Assembly: GCF_009602705.1 (NCBI RefSeq)
Contig: NZ_VSWH01000001.1
Location: 2,170,001 to 2,234,000 of the forward strand
Origin: Chryseobacterium vaccae
Lineage (GTDB): Bacteria > Bacteroidota > Bacteroidia > Flavobacteriales > Weeksellaceae
Direction: 5' to 3'
DNA: 64,000 nt
Position 1 is the first letter of the stretch. Each line of letters opens with the position of its first letter. Shown piece by piece: positions 29,047-37,951 of this stretch. The notes beneath the pieces are model-generated. The model saw only the letters and a list, made by a program, of their open reading frames with translations, ran no database searches and was not told the DNA's origin. The translations under genes and the position numbers were made by a program.

Positions 29047-29946
29047 TTAAAATTGTTCTTCCGCCAATTCTTTGTTCACTACTGCTCCGGTAAAATTCCC
29101 TTGAGCAATCGCATTAGCTACGGATCTCATCATGGTTATATTATCTCCGCAGGCAAAAAGTCCGGGGATGTTGGTTTTCTGCATAAAATCAACTTTAATA
29201 AAGCCCTGTTCCGTCAGCTCACAGCCTAATTCTGAAGTATCAACGTTTTGTATAAAAGGTATTTTAGCATACAGAGCATTCAGGGAAATCTCTTTTCCTG
29301 TTTTAAAAATCACCTTTCTGATATGTCCGTTTTCATGTTCAATACTTTCAACCTGATCTTCAATTAACGAAATCTTATTCCCGGCTAGTTTTTCCTTTTG
29401 CTCTTCGGAAAGAGCAGATCTTCCATTGGTCAATAGAGAAAGGTTTTTCGTAAGATTGTATACCACTTTTGTGAAATCATAAGCCATATCTGCGTCCGAA
29501 AGAATTCCGGTGGTTTCATTTCTCACTTCATACCCGTGACAATATGGACAGTGCAGAACAGAAATTCCCCAACACTCTGCAAATCCGGGAATATCCGGCA
29601 TCACATCTTTTACACCCGATGCAAGAATCAGTTTCTTAGCATGAAAACTGTTGCCATCCTGATTCTCAACGGCAAACTCATCATTTTTACTGATCTTGGT
29701 TACGGTACCTTCATGAAATTTCACGGTATTATATTTTTCAACCTGCTCTCTGGCCAATGTTGCTATTTCTTTTGGTGCCTTACCGTCATGAGTGATGAAG
29801 TTGTGCGAATGTGGTGTCTGCCTGTTGCAGGGTTTACCGTTATCTATGATCAGTACGTTTCTCAGTGATCTTCCCAGTGCCATTCCTGCTGATAATCCAG
29901 CATAGCTTCCGCCAATAATGATGACATCAAAGTCTTTATTTTCCAT
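29047..29946 (-). CDS. Thioredoxin-reductase-like NAD(P)/FAD oxidoreductase
   Basis: 299 residues. FAD motif VIIIGGSYAGLSAG at residues 9-22, the redox-active pair in LHCPYCHGYE, and the second FAD motif GLFACGDN near 262. The NADPH-binding loop reads TTGILSDADMA rather than the usual GGGxSA, so its cofactor use may differ. Length and domain order fit the small thioredoxin-reductase-like family. Divergent from the Fur-family gene, with a shared dyad over its -33 element. Confidence 0.88.
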   Translation of the reverse strand: MENKDFDVIIIGGSYAGLSAGMALGRSLRNVLIIDNGKPCNRQTPHSHNFITHDGKAPKEIATLAREQVEKYNTVKFHEGTVTKISKNDEFAVENQDGNSFHAKKLILASGVKDVMPDIPGFAECWGISVLHCPYCHGYEVRNETTGILSDADMAYDFTKVVYNLTKNLSLLTNGRSALSEEQKEKLAGNKISLIEDQVESIEHENGHIRKVIFKTGKEISLNALYAKIPFIQNVDTSELGCELTEQGFIKVDFMQKTNIPGLFACGDNITMMRSVANAIAQGNFTGAVVNKELAEEQF

Positions 29947-29990
29947 TATAATTAAGTTTGAATGATGATTTAAGTATCTGTTTGTCTGTA

Positions 29991-30020
29991 CAAAGTTAAA
30001 TCAAAATCCCATTATTGCAA
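29991..30020 (-). promoter_or_regulatory. Promoter of the thioredoxin-reductase-like gene: TTG - 19 bases - TAACTTTG
   Basis: Minus-strand -7 element 29991-29998 (perfect TAnnTTTG) and TTG at 30018-30020. The -33 element lies inside the 30011-30035 dyad. Confidence 0.7.
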
Positions 30021-30035
30021 CACAGTCGCAATAAT
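30011..30035. promoter_or_regulatory. Operator-like dyad shared by the divergent Fur-family and reductase genes
   Basis: Two 11-base arms around a 3-base centre (30011-30021, 30025-30035) with 10 of 11 pairs; core TTGCAAC-ACA-GTCGCAA. It covers the -33 element of the reductase promoter and ends 6 bases before the -7 element of the regulator gene. Position and symmetry fit a site bound by the Fur-family protein itself (inference). Confidence 0.6.
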
Positions 30036-30041
30036 ATTTTA

Positions 30042-30049
30042 TATCTTTG
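30042..30049 (+). promoter_or_regulatory. -7 element TATCTTTG of the Fur-family gene
   Basis: Perfect TAnnTTTG, only 4 bases before the ATG at 30054, so transcription would start at or near the start codon. Confidence 0.65.
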
Positions 30050-30053
30050 CCTT

Positions 30054-30437
30054 ATGAATAAGCGGAATACCAAAACAAAACAACTGATCCTGAATTCATT
30101 AAAAGATTCAAAATCAGCGGTAAGCCATGATATTTTACAGAAAGAGCTGGGAAATGAGATAGATAGGGCTACCATCTACAGAATTTTGAATAGTTTCTGT
30201 GATGACGGAATTGTGCATAAAGTAGTGAGTGATGACGGGAAGTCCTATTTTGCACCCTGTCGTGGATGCTCCGGAAAGCACCATAAACACAGTCATTTTC
30301 ACTTCAGATGCCTTCAATGCGGAACAATAGAATGTATGCCGGAAGAAGTGGATATTACCATGCCGGAAGGTTATCAGCCTGTGAATTTTAATGGGATTAT
30401 TTCAGGTTACTGCCCGGAATGTTCTTTATTAAGATAA
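30054..30437 (+). CDS. Fur-family metal- or peroxide-responsive repressor
   Basis: 127 residues from ATG 30054. A winged helix with ATIYRILNSFCDDGIVHKV, a metal site region KHHKHSHFHFRC, and two CxxC pairs (CLQC, CPEC) for the structural zinc. An upstream in-frame TTG at 30015 would place the start inside the dyad and before the promoter, so I reject it. The neighbour encodes a disulfide-type oxidoreductase, which would suit a peroxide- or zinc-sensing role (PerR- or Zur-like), but sequence alone does not decide between Fur, Zur and PerR. Confidence 0.87.
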   Translation: MNKRNTKTKQLILNSLKDSKSAVSHDILQKELGNEIDRATIYRILNSFCDDGIVHKVVSDDGKSYFAPCRGCSGKHHKHSHFHFRCLQCGTIECMPEEVDITMPEGYQPVNFNGIISGYCPECSLLR

Positions 30438-30605
30438 TCCTTACGTCTGGGTTTATTGTTTTTAAACCATTAAGAGCCATTTAAGTTTTAAGATTAATTA
30501 AGGAAAAAATCAAAGATTTTCTTGATAAGCTTTATGCTTTAAAGAAAAACAGAAGACAGACTTAAACTTTACTATATTTTCAGAAGTTATTTACCCTCCA
30601 CCTTT

Positions 30606-32129
30606 TTAATACTCTCCTTTTACTTCATCTATTTCTTCCTGCAGTCTTGGCCTGATATCTATTTTTGCATTTTTAAAACTGAAGATCATCGCTCCTTTTT
30701 CTCTTGCAAACGGATTGATAATAGAATCTGCCTTTTTGGAAGTTTCAAAGTAAGGGCCGGTCTCTTTCAGTTCATCATTATCTGAGAATGGATCTTTGAT
30801 TCTGATCAGATGATCATACCGCTTACTCAGATCAAACCAATTAACATAATCCGCATTAAAAGAAACTGCCTCTATTTTCTGTTTTGAATAATAATTAATA
30901 GCTCCAGCCTGTCCGTAATTATCGCAAAGAACCAAGGTTTTCCCGGATTTCGACAATACTGCATATTCTTTATCTGTTTTCTCTGCAAGTTCCTTCCAGC
31001 CCTGCATATCGGCAAAATCCTGAGGCAGCGGATGATCTTTTCCGTCTTCCCAACGGAGAAGCCCTAGCTTTTTATATTGATCAGGGTGATGAATGATATA
31101 TTCCGGGCTTTTATTGGGAAAAGCTACTTGATACAAAGGGATAAATAACAAAACAGGAATCAGTATGCTGACAGGCTTTAGTATCTTTTTCCAGCCATCC
31201 GCCAAAAGATAAGCGAGATACACTGAGCCCAATGCGATGAATACCGGATAAAGTCCAGCCGCATAATAATCCTTTGCTCTGAAAAACAGGAACAGCCCGA
31301 TTGTGAATGCATACGCCCAAAAGAAGAATCTAAATTTTTCAAATGGCTTATAAAACAGTAAAGCATACAATCCGGCGAAAATTATAAAAACAGCACCTAT
31401 GAAAAAAAGCATCTGGGATTTTAAAAACTCAAAGCGGCTAACATTTACCAGCTGAGTTTCTGAAAGTTCCTTCATATGATGAACCACGGGAAAGTTATTA
31501 TGATATTGCCACAGCAGATTGGGAAAAATGATAACAAGAGCCAGCAATGCGGCTCCGTAAAGATGGGGCTGAAGAAATAGGGCTCTCTGTTTCGTCAGCA
31601 GTAAAGCCGGAATAATCCCCAATACAGAAAAGACGATATTATATTTATTCAGAAAACCGATTCCGAAGATCACTGCGCCAATGTATAACCATTTTACTTT
31701 TTCAGAATTAAAATACCGGATCAGGACGTAGTAAAGCATCGTCCACAACAACACTTCCAGAGAGGTGGGCTGAAAAAGCATATTCATCCGAAGAAATACA
31801 GAAAACAAAACTCCCGTTGACGCCAGTACTTTGGCATATAGATTTCCCTGCAATTCTTCGACAATTTTCCACACAACAGCAATTGTGAAAGCACCTAGTA
31901 AAGCAGGAAAAAATTTAACCCAGAAGACAGATCCTCCCAACATTTTGATGAGCCAGGCCAACCAGGAGTTCACAGGAGGAACGGAAACATATCCCCATGC
32001 CAGATGATTCCCCTGGTCGAGGTGCAGATATTCATCCCGGTGCAGTTCATATTCAGGGCTGATTAATATATACTGCAGTATGAATTTACCAATGATAAAG
32101 AAAAAGAGGATAAGGTAATTTTTCTTCAT
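30606..32129 (-). CDS. GT39-like (ArnT/PMT-type) membrane glycosyltransferase
   Basis: 507 residues with about eleven membrane segments in the first ~340. ELHRDEYLHLDQGNHLAWGYVSVPP is the first periplasmic loop, with the acidic pair typical of the dolichyl-phosphate-mannose transferase superfamily (PMT_2), and the C-terminal ~150 residues form a soluble domain. Such enzymes use polyprenyl-phosphate sugars to modify lipid A, proteins or glycans. Eleven bases downstream of the zinc-ribbon gene. Substrate unknown. Confidence 0.85.
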   Translation of the reverse strand: MKKNYLILFFFIIGKFILQYILISPEYELHRDEYLHLDQGNHLAWGYVSVPPVNSWLAWLIKMLGGSVFWVKFFPALLGAFTIAVVWKIVEELQGNLYAKVLASTGVLFSVFLRMNMLFQPTSLEVLLWTMLYYVLIRYFNSEKVKWLYIGAVIFGIGFLNKYNIVFSVLGIIPALLLTKQRALFLQPHLYGAALLALVIIFPNLLWQYHNNFPVVHHMKELSETQLVNVSRFEFLKSQMLFFIGAVFIIFAGLYALLFYKPFEKFRFFFWAYAFTIGLFLFFRAKDYYAAGLYPVFIALGSVYLAYLLADGWKKILKPVSILIPVLLFIPLYQVAFPNKSPEYIIHHPDQYKKLGLLRWEDGKDHPLPQDFADMQGWKELAEKTDKEYAVLSKSGKTLVLCDNYGQAGAINYYSKQKIEAVSFNADYVNWFDLSKRYDHLIRIKDPFSDNDELKETGPYFETSKKADSIINPFAREKGAMIFSFKNAKIDIRPRLQEEIDEVKGEY

Positions 32130-32140
32130 GAAGGTTTGTT

Positions 32141-32704
32141 TTAAAATATTTCAAATCTCTGAAGGTTCATTTCTGCCTTTACCTCAGAGATCTTTTCACT
32201 CCAATACTTAACCGCATCCAGTTTATCAGGACATTCTTCAATCGTTCTGTTCTGACATGTGGTCATCTGTTGTTGGTATTCACTCAGGATATTCCTTAAA
32301 TACTGTTCGTAATCTTTCGGATTCTTTGGAATATAGCCAATCCCGTAACAACCGCAGGTATTAAATACTTTTCCTGTTCTGAAAAGACCTTCTATAATTT
32401 CCCATTCTTTGACCGCCGTTTTTTTAGGAGCTTTAAACTCCCACCCAAGATGTGCCATGATGCTACCACATTCCGGGCATTTTACAGGTCTTGATTCTAT
32501 TTCCTTCATCAGTAAATCCAGCTCTTCTTTATTAGCTTTCATAAAAAGATGTCCGATTTTTCTCACACTGCCGTCAGGAGCATGATATACGTTTTCTTTT
32601 TTTATTCTTAAAAAAATGTCATGAGAATTCTGCTGTTTAAATGATTTTCTGCATTTAAAGCAAGCATAGTGAATTTTATAGCCCTTTCCCGCGTATCTGC
32701 ACAT
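32141..32704 (-). CDS. Hypothetical protein with zinc-ribbon cysteine pairs
   Basis: 187 residues, no signal peptide. CFKC near residue 15 and CPEC near residue 75 could form a split zinc ribbon; a third group, CGCYGIGY, lies near 118. The C-terminal third is helical with acidic and basic residues. I do not recognise a named family. Likely co-transcribed with the downstream GT39-like gene from the promoter at 32721. Confidence 0.75.
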   Translation of the reverse strand: MCRYAGKGYKIHYACFKCRKSFKQQNSHDIFLRIKKENVYHAPDGSVRKIGHLFMKANKEELDLLMKEIESRPVKCPECGSIMAHLGWEFKAPKKTAVKEWEIIEGLFRTGKVFNTCGCYGIGYIPKNPKDYEQYLRNILSEYQQQMTTCQNRTIEECPDKLDAVKYWSEKISEVKAEMNLQRFEIF

Positions 32705-32720
32705 GGTTTTAATTTGAACT

Positions 32721-32728
32721 CAAATATA
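32721..32728 (-). promoter_or_regulatory. -7 element TATATTTG upstream of the zinc-ribbon gene
   Basis: Perfect TAnnTTTG on the minus strand, 16 bases before the ATG. Confidence 0.6.
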
Positions 32729-32781
32729 TTAATTAGTTTTCAGAAAAACAGCGGCTTAAGAGCGGTTGTATAGTTCTTTTC

Positions 32782-32814
32782 AATAAAAAATCCTGAGAAA
32801 GTTTCCCAGGATTT
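32782..32814 (-). terminator. Terminator of the MacAB-like operon
   Basis: An 8-bp outer stem (32788-32795 with 32807-32814), further inner pairing, and six T on the minus strand. Confidence 0.8.
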
Positions 32815-32842
32815 CATCATGGAAATCTATAATGATTGTTTA

Positions 32843-34036
32843 TTATTTTTTCTTCTCTTTAAGCTCTTCTTTGTCTTTATCAGAAGGGTTCCATACTTTC
32901 ACTTCGGCATTTTTATCAATTCCGGAAAGGATCTGTACATTGATTCCGTCGCTGGCTCCCAGTTTCACATATACTTTTTTGAACTTACCGTCTTTCTGCT
33001 TCACTTCTACAAAAGGAGAATCCTTCCCTTTGACTTTCTCATACTGAACAAGAGATTCGTCCAATAAAAGAGCATTCTTCTCAGATTTCAATACAATTTC
33101 TCCGTTAGCAGAGAAACCGGCTCTGATGTACTCGTTATTAGGATTTCTTACATCTCCTTCTACCGGGAATTTGATGGTTCCGCTGTTGTCTTTTCCTTTT
33201 GGAGCAATCATGGTAAGTTTACCCGGAAACGTTTTGTTCTGCAATGCACCAATCACGATTTTCATATCCATTCCCTGCTTTAGTTTCCCAGCCTGAGCTT
33301 CATCTATATCTCCCTGGAAGATCAGTGAATTCAGATCTGCAATGGAACAGATGGTAGTACCTGCGTTGAATGAGTTAGCCTCAATTACCTGGCTTCCTAC
33401 TTTTACAGGAACTTCAAGCACGGTTCCTGAAGCTTTGGAACGGATCTGCGTAGTTGCCAATCCCTGAAGTTCAGGAGTTGCTCCTGTTTTTACAATCTGT
33501 AGTCTTTTTTCAGCCGTTACAAGCTGCTGTTGAGCATTTTTAAGGGTCTGCTGCTGAGAATAAAGCTGCTGCTGGGAATTCAGATATTCCTGCTTTGAGG
33601 CAACACCTTGCTTGTAAAGCTTTTCCTGCATAGCAAACTGCTTTTGCATATTATCAACATTAAGCCTGGCATTATTGATCTGAAGCTGAGAATTAACCAC
33701 TTCCTGCTGCGCGTTGTTCACATCAGCGATATTAGGAATAATCCTTACCGTAGCGATCAGCTGTCCTGCCTCTACTCTATCCCCTTCATCTACCAGAATT
33801 TTATCGATAATCCCTGCAATGTTAGGTTTGATCTCAATTTCTTCTTTCGGAACAATTTTACCTGTTGCCATGACCTTATCTTCCATATCCTTAATGACAG
33901 GCTTCCTGGTGAGGAAGGCTTCAGCCTGCTTGGAATTGGATTTCACAAGATACCCGATTCCTGAGAACAATGCCACTGCAAATAAAAGCCCCAATACAAT
34001 ATAAATGGCTTTTTTCAAAGTGAATTTCTTTTTCAT
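32843..34036 (-). CDS. Periplasmic adaptor of an ABC export system (MacA/HlyD family)
   Basis: 397 residues. N-terminal membrane anchor (~10-30), lipoyl/barrel-sandwich halves (EIEIKPNIAGIIDKILVDEGDRVEAGQ and SKASGTVLEVPVKVGSQV), a glutamine-rich alpha-helical hairpin (~105-175), a beta-barrel domain and a lysine-rich tail. The hairpin suggests docking to a TolC-like outer-membrane protein. Last gene of the ATPase-permease-permease-adaptor operon. Confidence 0.92.
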   Translation of the reverse strand: MKKKFTLKKAIYIVLGLLFAVALFSGIGYLVKSNSKQAEAFLTRKPVIKDMEDKVMATGKIVPKEEIEIKPNIAGIIDKILVDEGDRVEAGQLIATVRIIPNIADVNNAQQEVVNSQLQINNARLNVDNMQKQFAMQEKLYKQGVASKQEYLNSQQQLYSQQQTLKNAQQQLVTAEKRLQIVKTGATPELQGLATTQIRSKASGTVLEVPVKVGSQVIEANSFNAGTTICSIADLNSLIFQGDIDEAQAGKLKQGMDMKIVIGALQNKTFPGKLTMIAPKGKDNSGTIKFPVEGDVRNPNNEYIRAGFSANGEIVLKSEKNALLLDESLVQYEKVKGKDSPFVEVKQKDGKFKKVYVKLGASDGINVQILSGIDKNAEVKVWNPSDKDKEELKEKKK

Positions 34037-34100
34037 ATACCTAGTTTATTTTTTTACTATTTAATGGTTTAAAGATTGAAAATTAAAATGTCTGACAAAC

Positions 34101-34134
34101 ATTTTCAGATTTTCAAATTTTTCATTTTCAAATT
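34101..34134. repeat. Three spaced copies of ATTTTCARATT
   Basis: ATTTTCAGATT at 34101 and ATTTTCAAATT at 34109 and 34124, in the spacer between adaptor and permease. The same motif array recurs at 63823-63857. Confidence 0.6.
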
Positions 34135-34138
34135 ATTA

Positions 34139-35410
34139 CTACTCTGTCCTCAACGCTTCAATCGGCCTGATTTTTACCGCTCTCTGTGCCGGGATCATCC
34201 CGATAATCAGTCCCAGAATAACCATTACGGACATAGCGCTGAATACGTTTCCATAATTAACCGTAGGGTTGTAGAACGGGAAGGTATCCTGATTCTGGGT
34301 CGCTACATTAAGAATAATCAGAACAAAAATTCCGAACATGAATCCAAGCAGCCCCGATGAGAGTGTAATTACCACGCTTTCCAACAGGATCTGGTTTCTT
34401 ACTTCAGCAGGTTTTGCGCCTAAGGCTCTTCGTATCCCGATTTCTTTGGTTCTTTCTTTTACCGTGATCAGAAGGATATTGGAGATCGCAATTACACCCG
34501 CCAGAATAGTAAGAGTTCCTACGATAATGGTGAGAAGCTGCATTCCGGTAAGAAAACCTGTCAGCTTTTTAAATTCTTTCCCGATATTGAAACTCATAAA
34601 GGCATTGGTATCTTCAGGAGATACTTTATTTTTATCTTTCAATACCTGTTTTACGTCTTCCTCTACAACTCCTAAATCTGCCGTTGGCTTGCCTACAATA
34701 GCAAACAGGTCAATCTGCTCCCCGGCATTGTACATTTTGGTATAGGTTGAAAGTGGAATATAGGCACTCTGATCGCTTTCAAAACCTCCTCCTTTTTTCA
34801 CACGAAACACTCCGATCACGTTAAAGAACATCCCTTTTATATTCACTGATTTCCCGATTGGGCTTTCATTTTTCTTGGAATCGAAAAAGTTCTTGTAGAT
34901 TTCTTCCCCAATCACTACTACATTTTTATTCCCCATCACATCGGCATCATTAATGTAACGTCCGAAAATAAGTTTCTTTTCCGAAATTTTATTTCCTACC
35001 GGATAGTCTCCTGTAAGACCATAAGTTCCTTTTTTGCCATTTCTTGACATGAGTTCCCCTGCAGTTCCGGTAAAACTTCCCCTGGAATTCTGCGGCGAAA
35101 TATAATCTATTGCAGGAACTTTCTGTTTCAGCATATCCATATCAGACAGCTTCAGATGAAGCTGACGCCCTTTCGGAAAACCGTCATACGGAATGGAGGT
35201 ATTTCCAGCAAACAAGAAAATGGAATTGGTAGCAAATCCTGAGAACAATTTATCAAAACCGTTTTCCATTCCTTTGGCAGCCCCAAGAAGGCTTACATAT
35301 AAAAACATTCCCCAACCCACACCAATCATGGTAAGGAACGTACGAAGCTTATTATTTCTCAATGAATAATAAATTTCCTGCCAGGTATCTTTTTTAAATA
35401 AAATATTCAC
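34139..35410 (-). CDS. MacB-like ABC transporter permease
   Basis: 423 residues. Membrane segment near 20-45, a large MacB periplasmic core domain (~50-270), then three membrane segments with the FtsX/MacB signature (VKERTKEIGIRRALGA) and the C-terminal motif KIRPIEALRTE. It is mechanotransmission-type, without its own ATPase. Partner of the similar permease 48 bases upstream. Confidence 0.92.
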   Translation of the reverse strand: MNILFKKDTWQEIYYSLRNNKLRTFLTMIGVGWGMFLYVSLLGAAKGMENGFDKLFSGFATNSIFLFAGNTSIPYDGFPKGRQLHLKLSDMDMLKQKVPAIDYISPQNSRGSFTGTAGELMSRNGKKGTYGLTGDYPVGNKISEKKLIFGRYINDADVMGNKNVVVIGEEIYKNFFDSKKNESPIGKSVNIKGMFFNVIGVFRVKKGGGFESDQSAYIPLSTYTKMYNAGEQIDLFAIVGKPTADLGVVEEDVKQVLKDKNKVSPEDTNAFMSFNIGKEFKKLTGFLTGMQLLTIIVGTLTILAGVIAISNILLITVKERTKEIGIRRALGAKPAEVRNQILLESVVITLSSGLLGFMFGIFVLIILNVATQNQDTFPFYNPTVNYGNVFSAMSVMVILGLIIGMIPAQRAVKIRPIEALRTE

Positions 35411-35458
35411 TTCTCTGAGTTGTATTTTTATATTTTCTTTACTATATCCTAATTACCT

Positions 35459-36688
35459 TTATTCGGTTCTCAACGCTTCAATCGGTTTGATCTTTGAAGC
35501 TCTGTACGCCGGAACGAACCCTGCGATAAGTCCGGAGAAAACCAATGCTATGAAAGCCATAATAATTTCTGTCGTACCTACACTCGGATTCACAATGAAG
35601 AATTCTTCGAGACTGTCCCCCATTAAGCTAAGGGTCAAAACTCCCACACCAACTCCTACAATACCTGAAATTACGGTAATCACAACACTTTCCTGTACAA
35701 TCAGTCCTACAATGCTTCCCGGTTTAGCACCGATAGCTTTACGTACTCCGATCTCTTTGGTTCTTTCTTTTACGATATACACCATGATATTGCTGATTCC
35801 GATGATTCCGGCAAGCAGTGTTCCCATTCCAATAAATCCTACGATAATGGTAAGTACAAACATAAACTGGAAGGTTCCTTCCATATTCTTGGCGTTATTC
35901 CATACTCCTACTCCATTTTCGTCATCAGGAGAGACATTTTTTCTTGATTTTAATTTATCTTTAAGCTCATCTCCGTATTTAATTGCTTCCTGAGGAGTAA
36001 GCTTTTCATTATAGGCAATATAGACTGTATTGACCGTATCTGATCCTTTCTTCATCTGCTGAAGGGTTGTAATAGGAACCGTAATATGTCTTTCATCCCG
36101 GTCTCCCCCATCATCAGAAAATACGCCCACCACTTTGAACATGGTACCATTGATATCAAGATCTTTACCTACCGGGCTTCCGTTTTTGATAAGGTCTCTT
36201 TGCACCATTCTTCCGATTACCGCTATGTTCTGTTTTCTGTTCAGGTCCATAGGATTCAGGTAGCGTCCTTCTATAACTTTTCTGTTTTCGATAATCTGCT
36301 CTCCCGGCTCCGCACCGTTTATCTGATACATTCCGCTTTCCTTACCGTACTTCACCATCATACTCGTAGTATATCTCGGGCTGGCATCTCCCACTTTTTC
36401 TTTATCGGTATTGATCAGAAAATCATAATCGTCGTTATCCATCGTTACATTCCTGTCCGACTGGAGACCTCTGTAGGCCACCGTCGTTTTCCCTGTATAA
36501 ATAGTGATCAGATTTTGGGCATCTCTTGCAAAACCCTGTGTAAAAGCATTCTGCAATCCTTTACCAATTCCGAACAGCACAATAAAGATAAATAGTCCCA
36601 AAGCTACCGTAAACCCCGAAAGTACCGTCCGCAATACATTACTGCGGATAGAACTGAATATTTCCTGCCAACGATCTAGGTCAAACAT
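35459..36688 (-). CDS. MacB-like ABC transporter permease
   Basis: 409 residues, same architecture as 34139-35410: one N-terminal membrane segment, a periplasmic MacB_PCD domain, IVKERTKEIGVRKAIGAKPGS between the later segments, and KIKPIEALRTE at the end. The two probably form a heterodimer with the ATPase at 37262-37951. Confidence 0.92.
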   Translation of the reverse strand: MFDLDRWQEIFSSIRSNVLRTVLSGFTVALGLFIFIVLFGIGKGLQNAFTQGFARDAQNLITIYTGKTTVAYRGLQSDRNVTMDNDDYDFLINTDKEKVGDASPRYTTSMMVKYGKESGMYQINGAEPGEQIIENRKVIEGRYLNPMDLNRKQNIAVIGRMVQRDLIKNGSPVGKDLDINGTMFKVVGVFSDDGGDRDERHITVPITTLQQMKKGSDTVNTVYIAYNEKLTPQEAIKYGDELKDKLKSRKNVSPDDENGVGVWNNAKNMEGTFQFMFVLTIIVGFIGMGTLLAGIIGISNIMVYIVKERTKEIGVRKAIGAKPGSIVGLIVQESVVITVISGIVGVGVGVLTLSLMGDSLEEFFIVNPSVGTTEIIMAFIALVFSGLIAGFVPAYRASKIKPIEALRTE

Positions 36689-36713
36689 ATTTTTTATTTT
36701 TTACTATGTAAAA

Positions 36714-36769
36714 AGTCAATTAACGATGTTGTGAATTTTCTCTGAAGTCAATTAACAAAGTAGTCAATT
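36714..36769. repeat. Three AGTCAATT repeats beside the four-helix-bundle gene
   Basis: Direct copies at 36714, 36746 and 36762 in the 130-base spacer between permease and four-helix-bundle gene. Meaning unknown. Confidence 0.5.
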
Positions 36770-36818
36770 TTACGGCATCCAAAAATTCATGACTGACTAT
36801 TCACACTTACTTTTGTCT

Positions 36819-37169
36819 TTATTTCAACATTCCGCTTAACAGGATAAATGTTGTCTTTATTAAATTTCCAATTTTTGTTAACTCCTCTTGTTTTATATAA
36901 TCACAATCTATAATTATGTCAAAACAGGAATCTAATTCTATTACTGAGCCTCTTGTAATCTCAAAATATCTTTTTCTTTCCAACTCTGATTTTCTGGAGC
37001 ATCCTTCGGTAATATTCAAAACAACAGAAGTTGATGCCCGGCGTATTTGATCAATCAGATTAAATCTTTCACTATCCGGAATTTTAATGAAAGTTTTATA
37101 GCACTCTTTTCGCAGTTCTTTAGCTGAAATATAAACATCAAGTTTGTAATGGTTCAGATTTAAAAACAT
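36819..37169 (-). CDS. Four-helix-bundle protein (23S rRNA intervening-sequence protein family)
   Basis: 116 residues. LDVYISAKELRKECYK, IPDSERFNLIDQIRRASTSVVLNITEG and RKRYFEITRGSVIELDSCFDI are the hallmarks of the IVP/S23 family, which shares its fold with the Avd accessory protein of diversity-generating retroelements. Function is unproven. It sits inside an ABC export operon between permease and ATPase, with a 130-base spacer on its permease side and a 92-base spacer on its ATPase side, which looks like an insertion. Confidence 0.87.
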   Translation of the reverse strand: MFLNLNHYKLDVYISAKELRKECYKTFIKIPDSERFNLIDQIRRASTSVVLNITEGCSRKSELERKRYFEITRGSVIELDSCFDIIIDCDYIKQEELTKIGNLIKTTFILLSGMLK

Positions 37170-37261
37170 TTTTATTTTTTTTCAAATTCATTTGTTGTTT
37201 TTTTAAATTTCGGAAAAAAATCAAATTCACTTGCGAAGCAAACTGACCATTCACCATTCAT

Positions 37262-37951
37262 TTATAAGACAATCTGCTTTATAAACTCATCACTTTCTAT
37301 GATTCCGTCCTTCAGCACAACGTTTCTCTTGGTTTGTGCGGCTACGTCCGGCTCATGGGTTACGACGATGATGGTTTTCCCTTCGTTATTGATGTCCTGA
37401 AGAAGCTTCATAATATCGTGGGTTGTTTTGGAATCCAACGCTCCTGTAGGCTCATCCGCCAGAACAATTTTAGGATCTGTAATCAAAGCTCTCGCGATAG
37501 CGACTCTTTGTTTCTGTCCTCCGGAAAGTTCATTAGGAAGATGGTTAGCCCATTGTGCAAGACCTACTTTCTCCAGGTATTCCATAGCTTTCTGGTTACG
37601 TTCTTTTCTTGGAACATTCTGATAATACAGAGGAAGGGCTACATTTTCCAGAGCGGTCTTATAGCCGATCAGATTGAAAGACTGGAAAATAAATCCTAAG
37701 AATTTACTTCTGTATTCTGCTGCTTTTACTTCAGACAAATGTTCAATAGGAACACCATCCAGTTCATAGGTTCCTGAATCTTTTTCATCCAGAATTCCAA
37801 TAATATTAAGAAGCGTGGATTTCCCGGAACCGGAACTTCCCATAATAGAAACAAATTCGCCTTCGGAAATATTGAGGTTGATTCCCTTGAGAACGTGCAG
37901 CTTACTTTTCCCGGTGTCGTATGATTTATGTAAATCCTGAATTACTAACAT
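37262..37951 (-). CDS. ABC transporter ATPase (MacB/LolD type)
   Basis: 229 residues. Walker A GSSGSGKSTLLN at residues ~38-49, Q-loop FQSFNLIG, signature LSGGQKQRVAIARAL, Walker B IVLADEPTGALD, and H-loop VVTHEP. This domain powers the two MacB-like permeases. First gene of the operon. Confidence 0.94.
   Translation of the reverse strand: MLVIQDLHKSYDTGKSKLHVLKGINLNISEGEFVSIMGSSGSGKSTLLNIIGILDEKDSGTYELDGVPIEHLSEVKAAEYRSKFLGFIFQSFNLIGYKTALENVALPLYYQNVPRKERNQKAMEYLEKVGLAQWANHLPNELSGGQKQRVAIARALITDPKIVLADEPTGALDSKTTHDIMKLLQDINNEGKTIIVVTHEPDVAAQTKRNVVLKDGIIESDEFIKQIVL

Noticed and set aside
30015..30053. Upstream TTG start for the Fur-family gene
   Set aside because: It lies inside the dyad and upstream of the -7 element; the family start matches the ATG at 30054.
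36819..37169. Diversity-generating retroelement accessory (Avd)
   Set aside because: Fold family fits, but there is no reverse transcriptase or template/variable repeat pair in the window.
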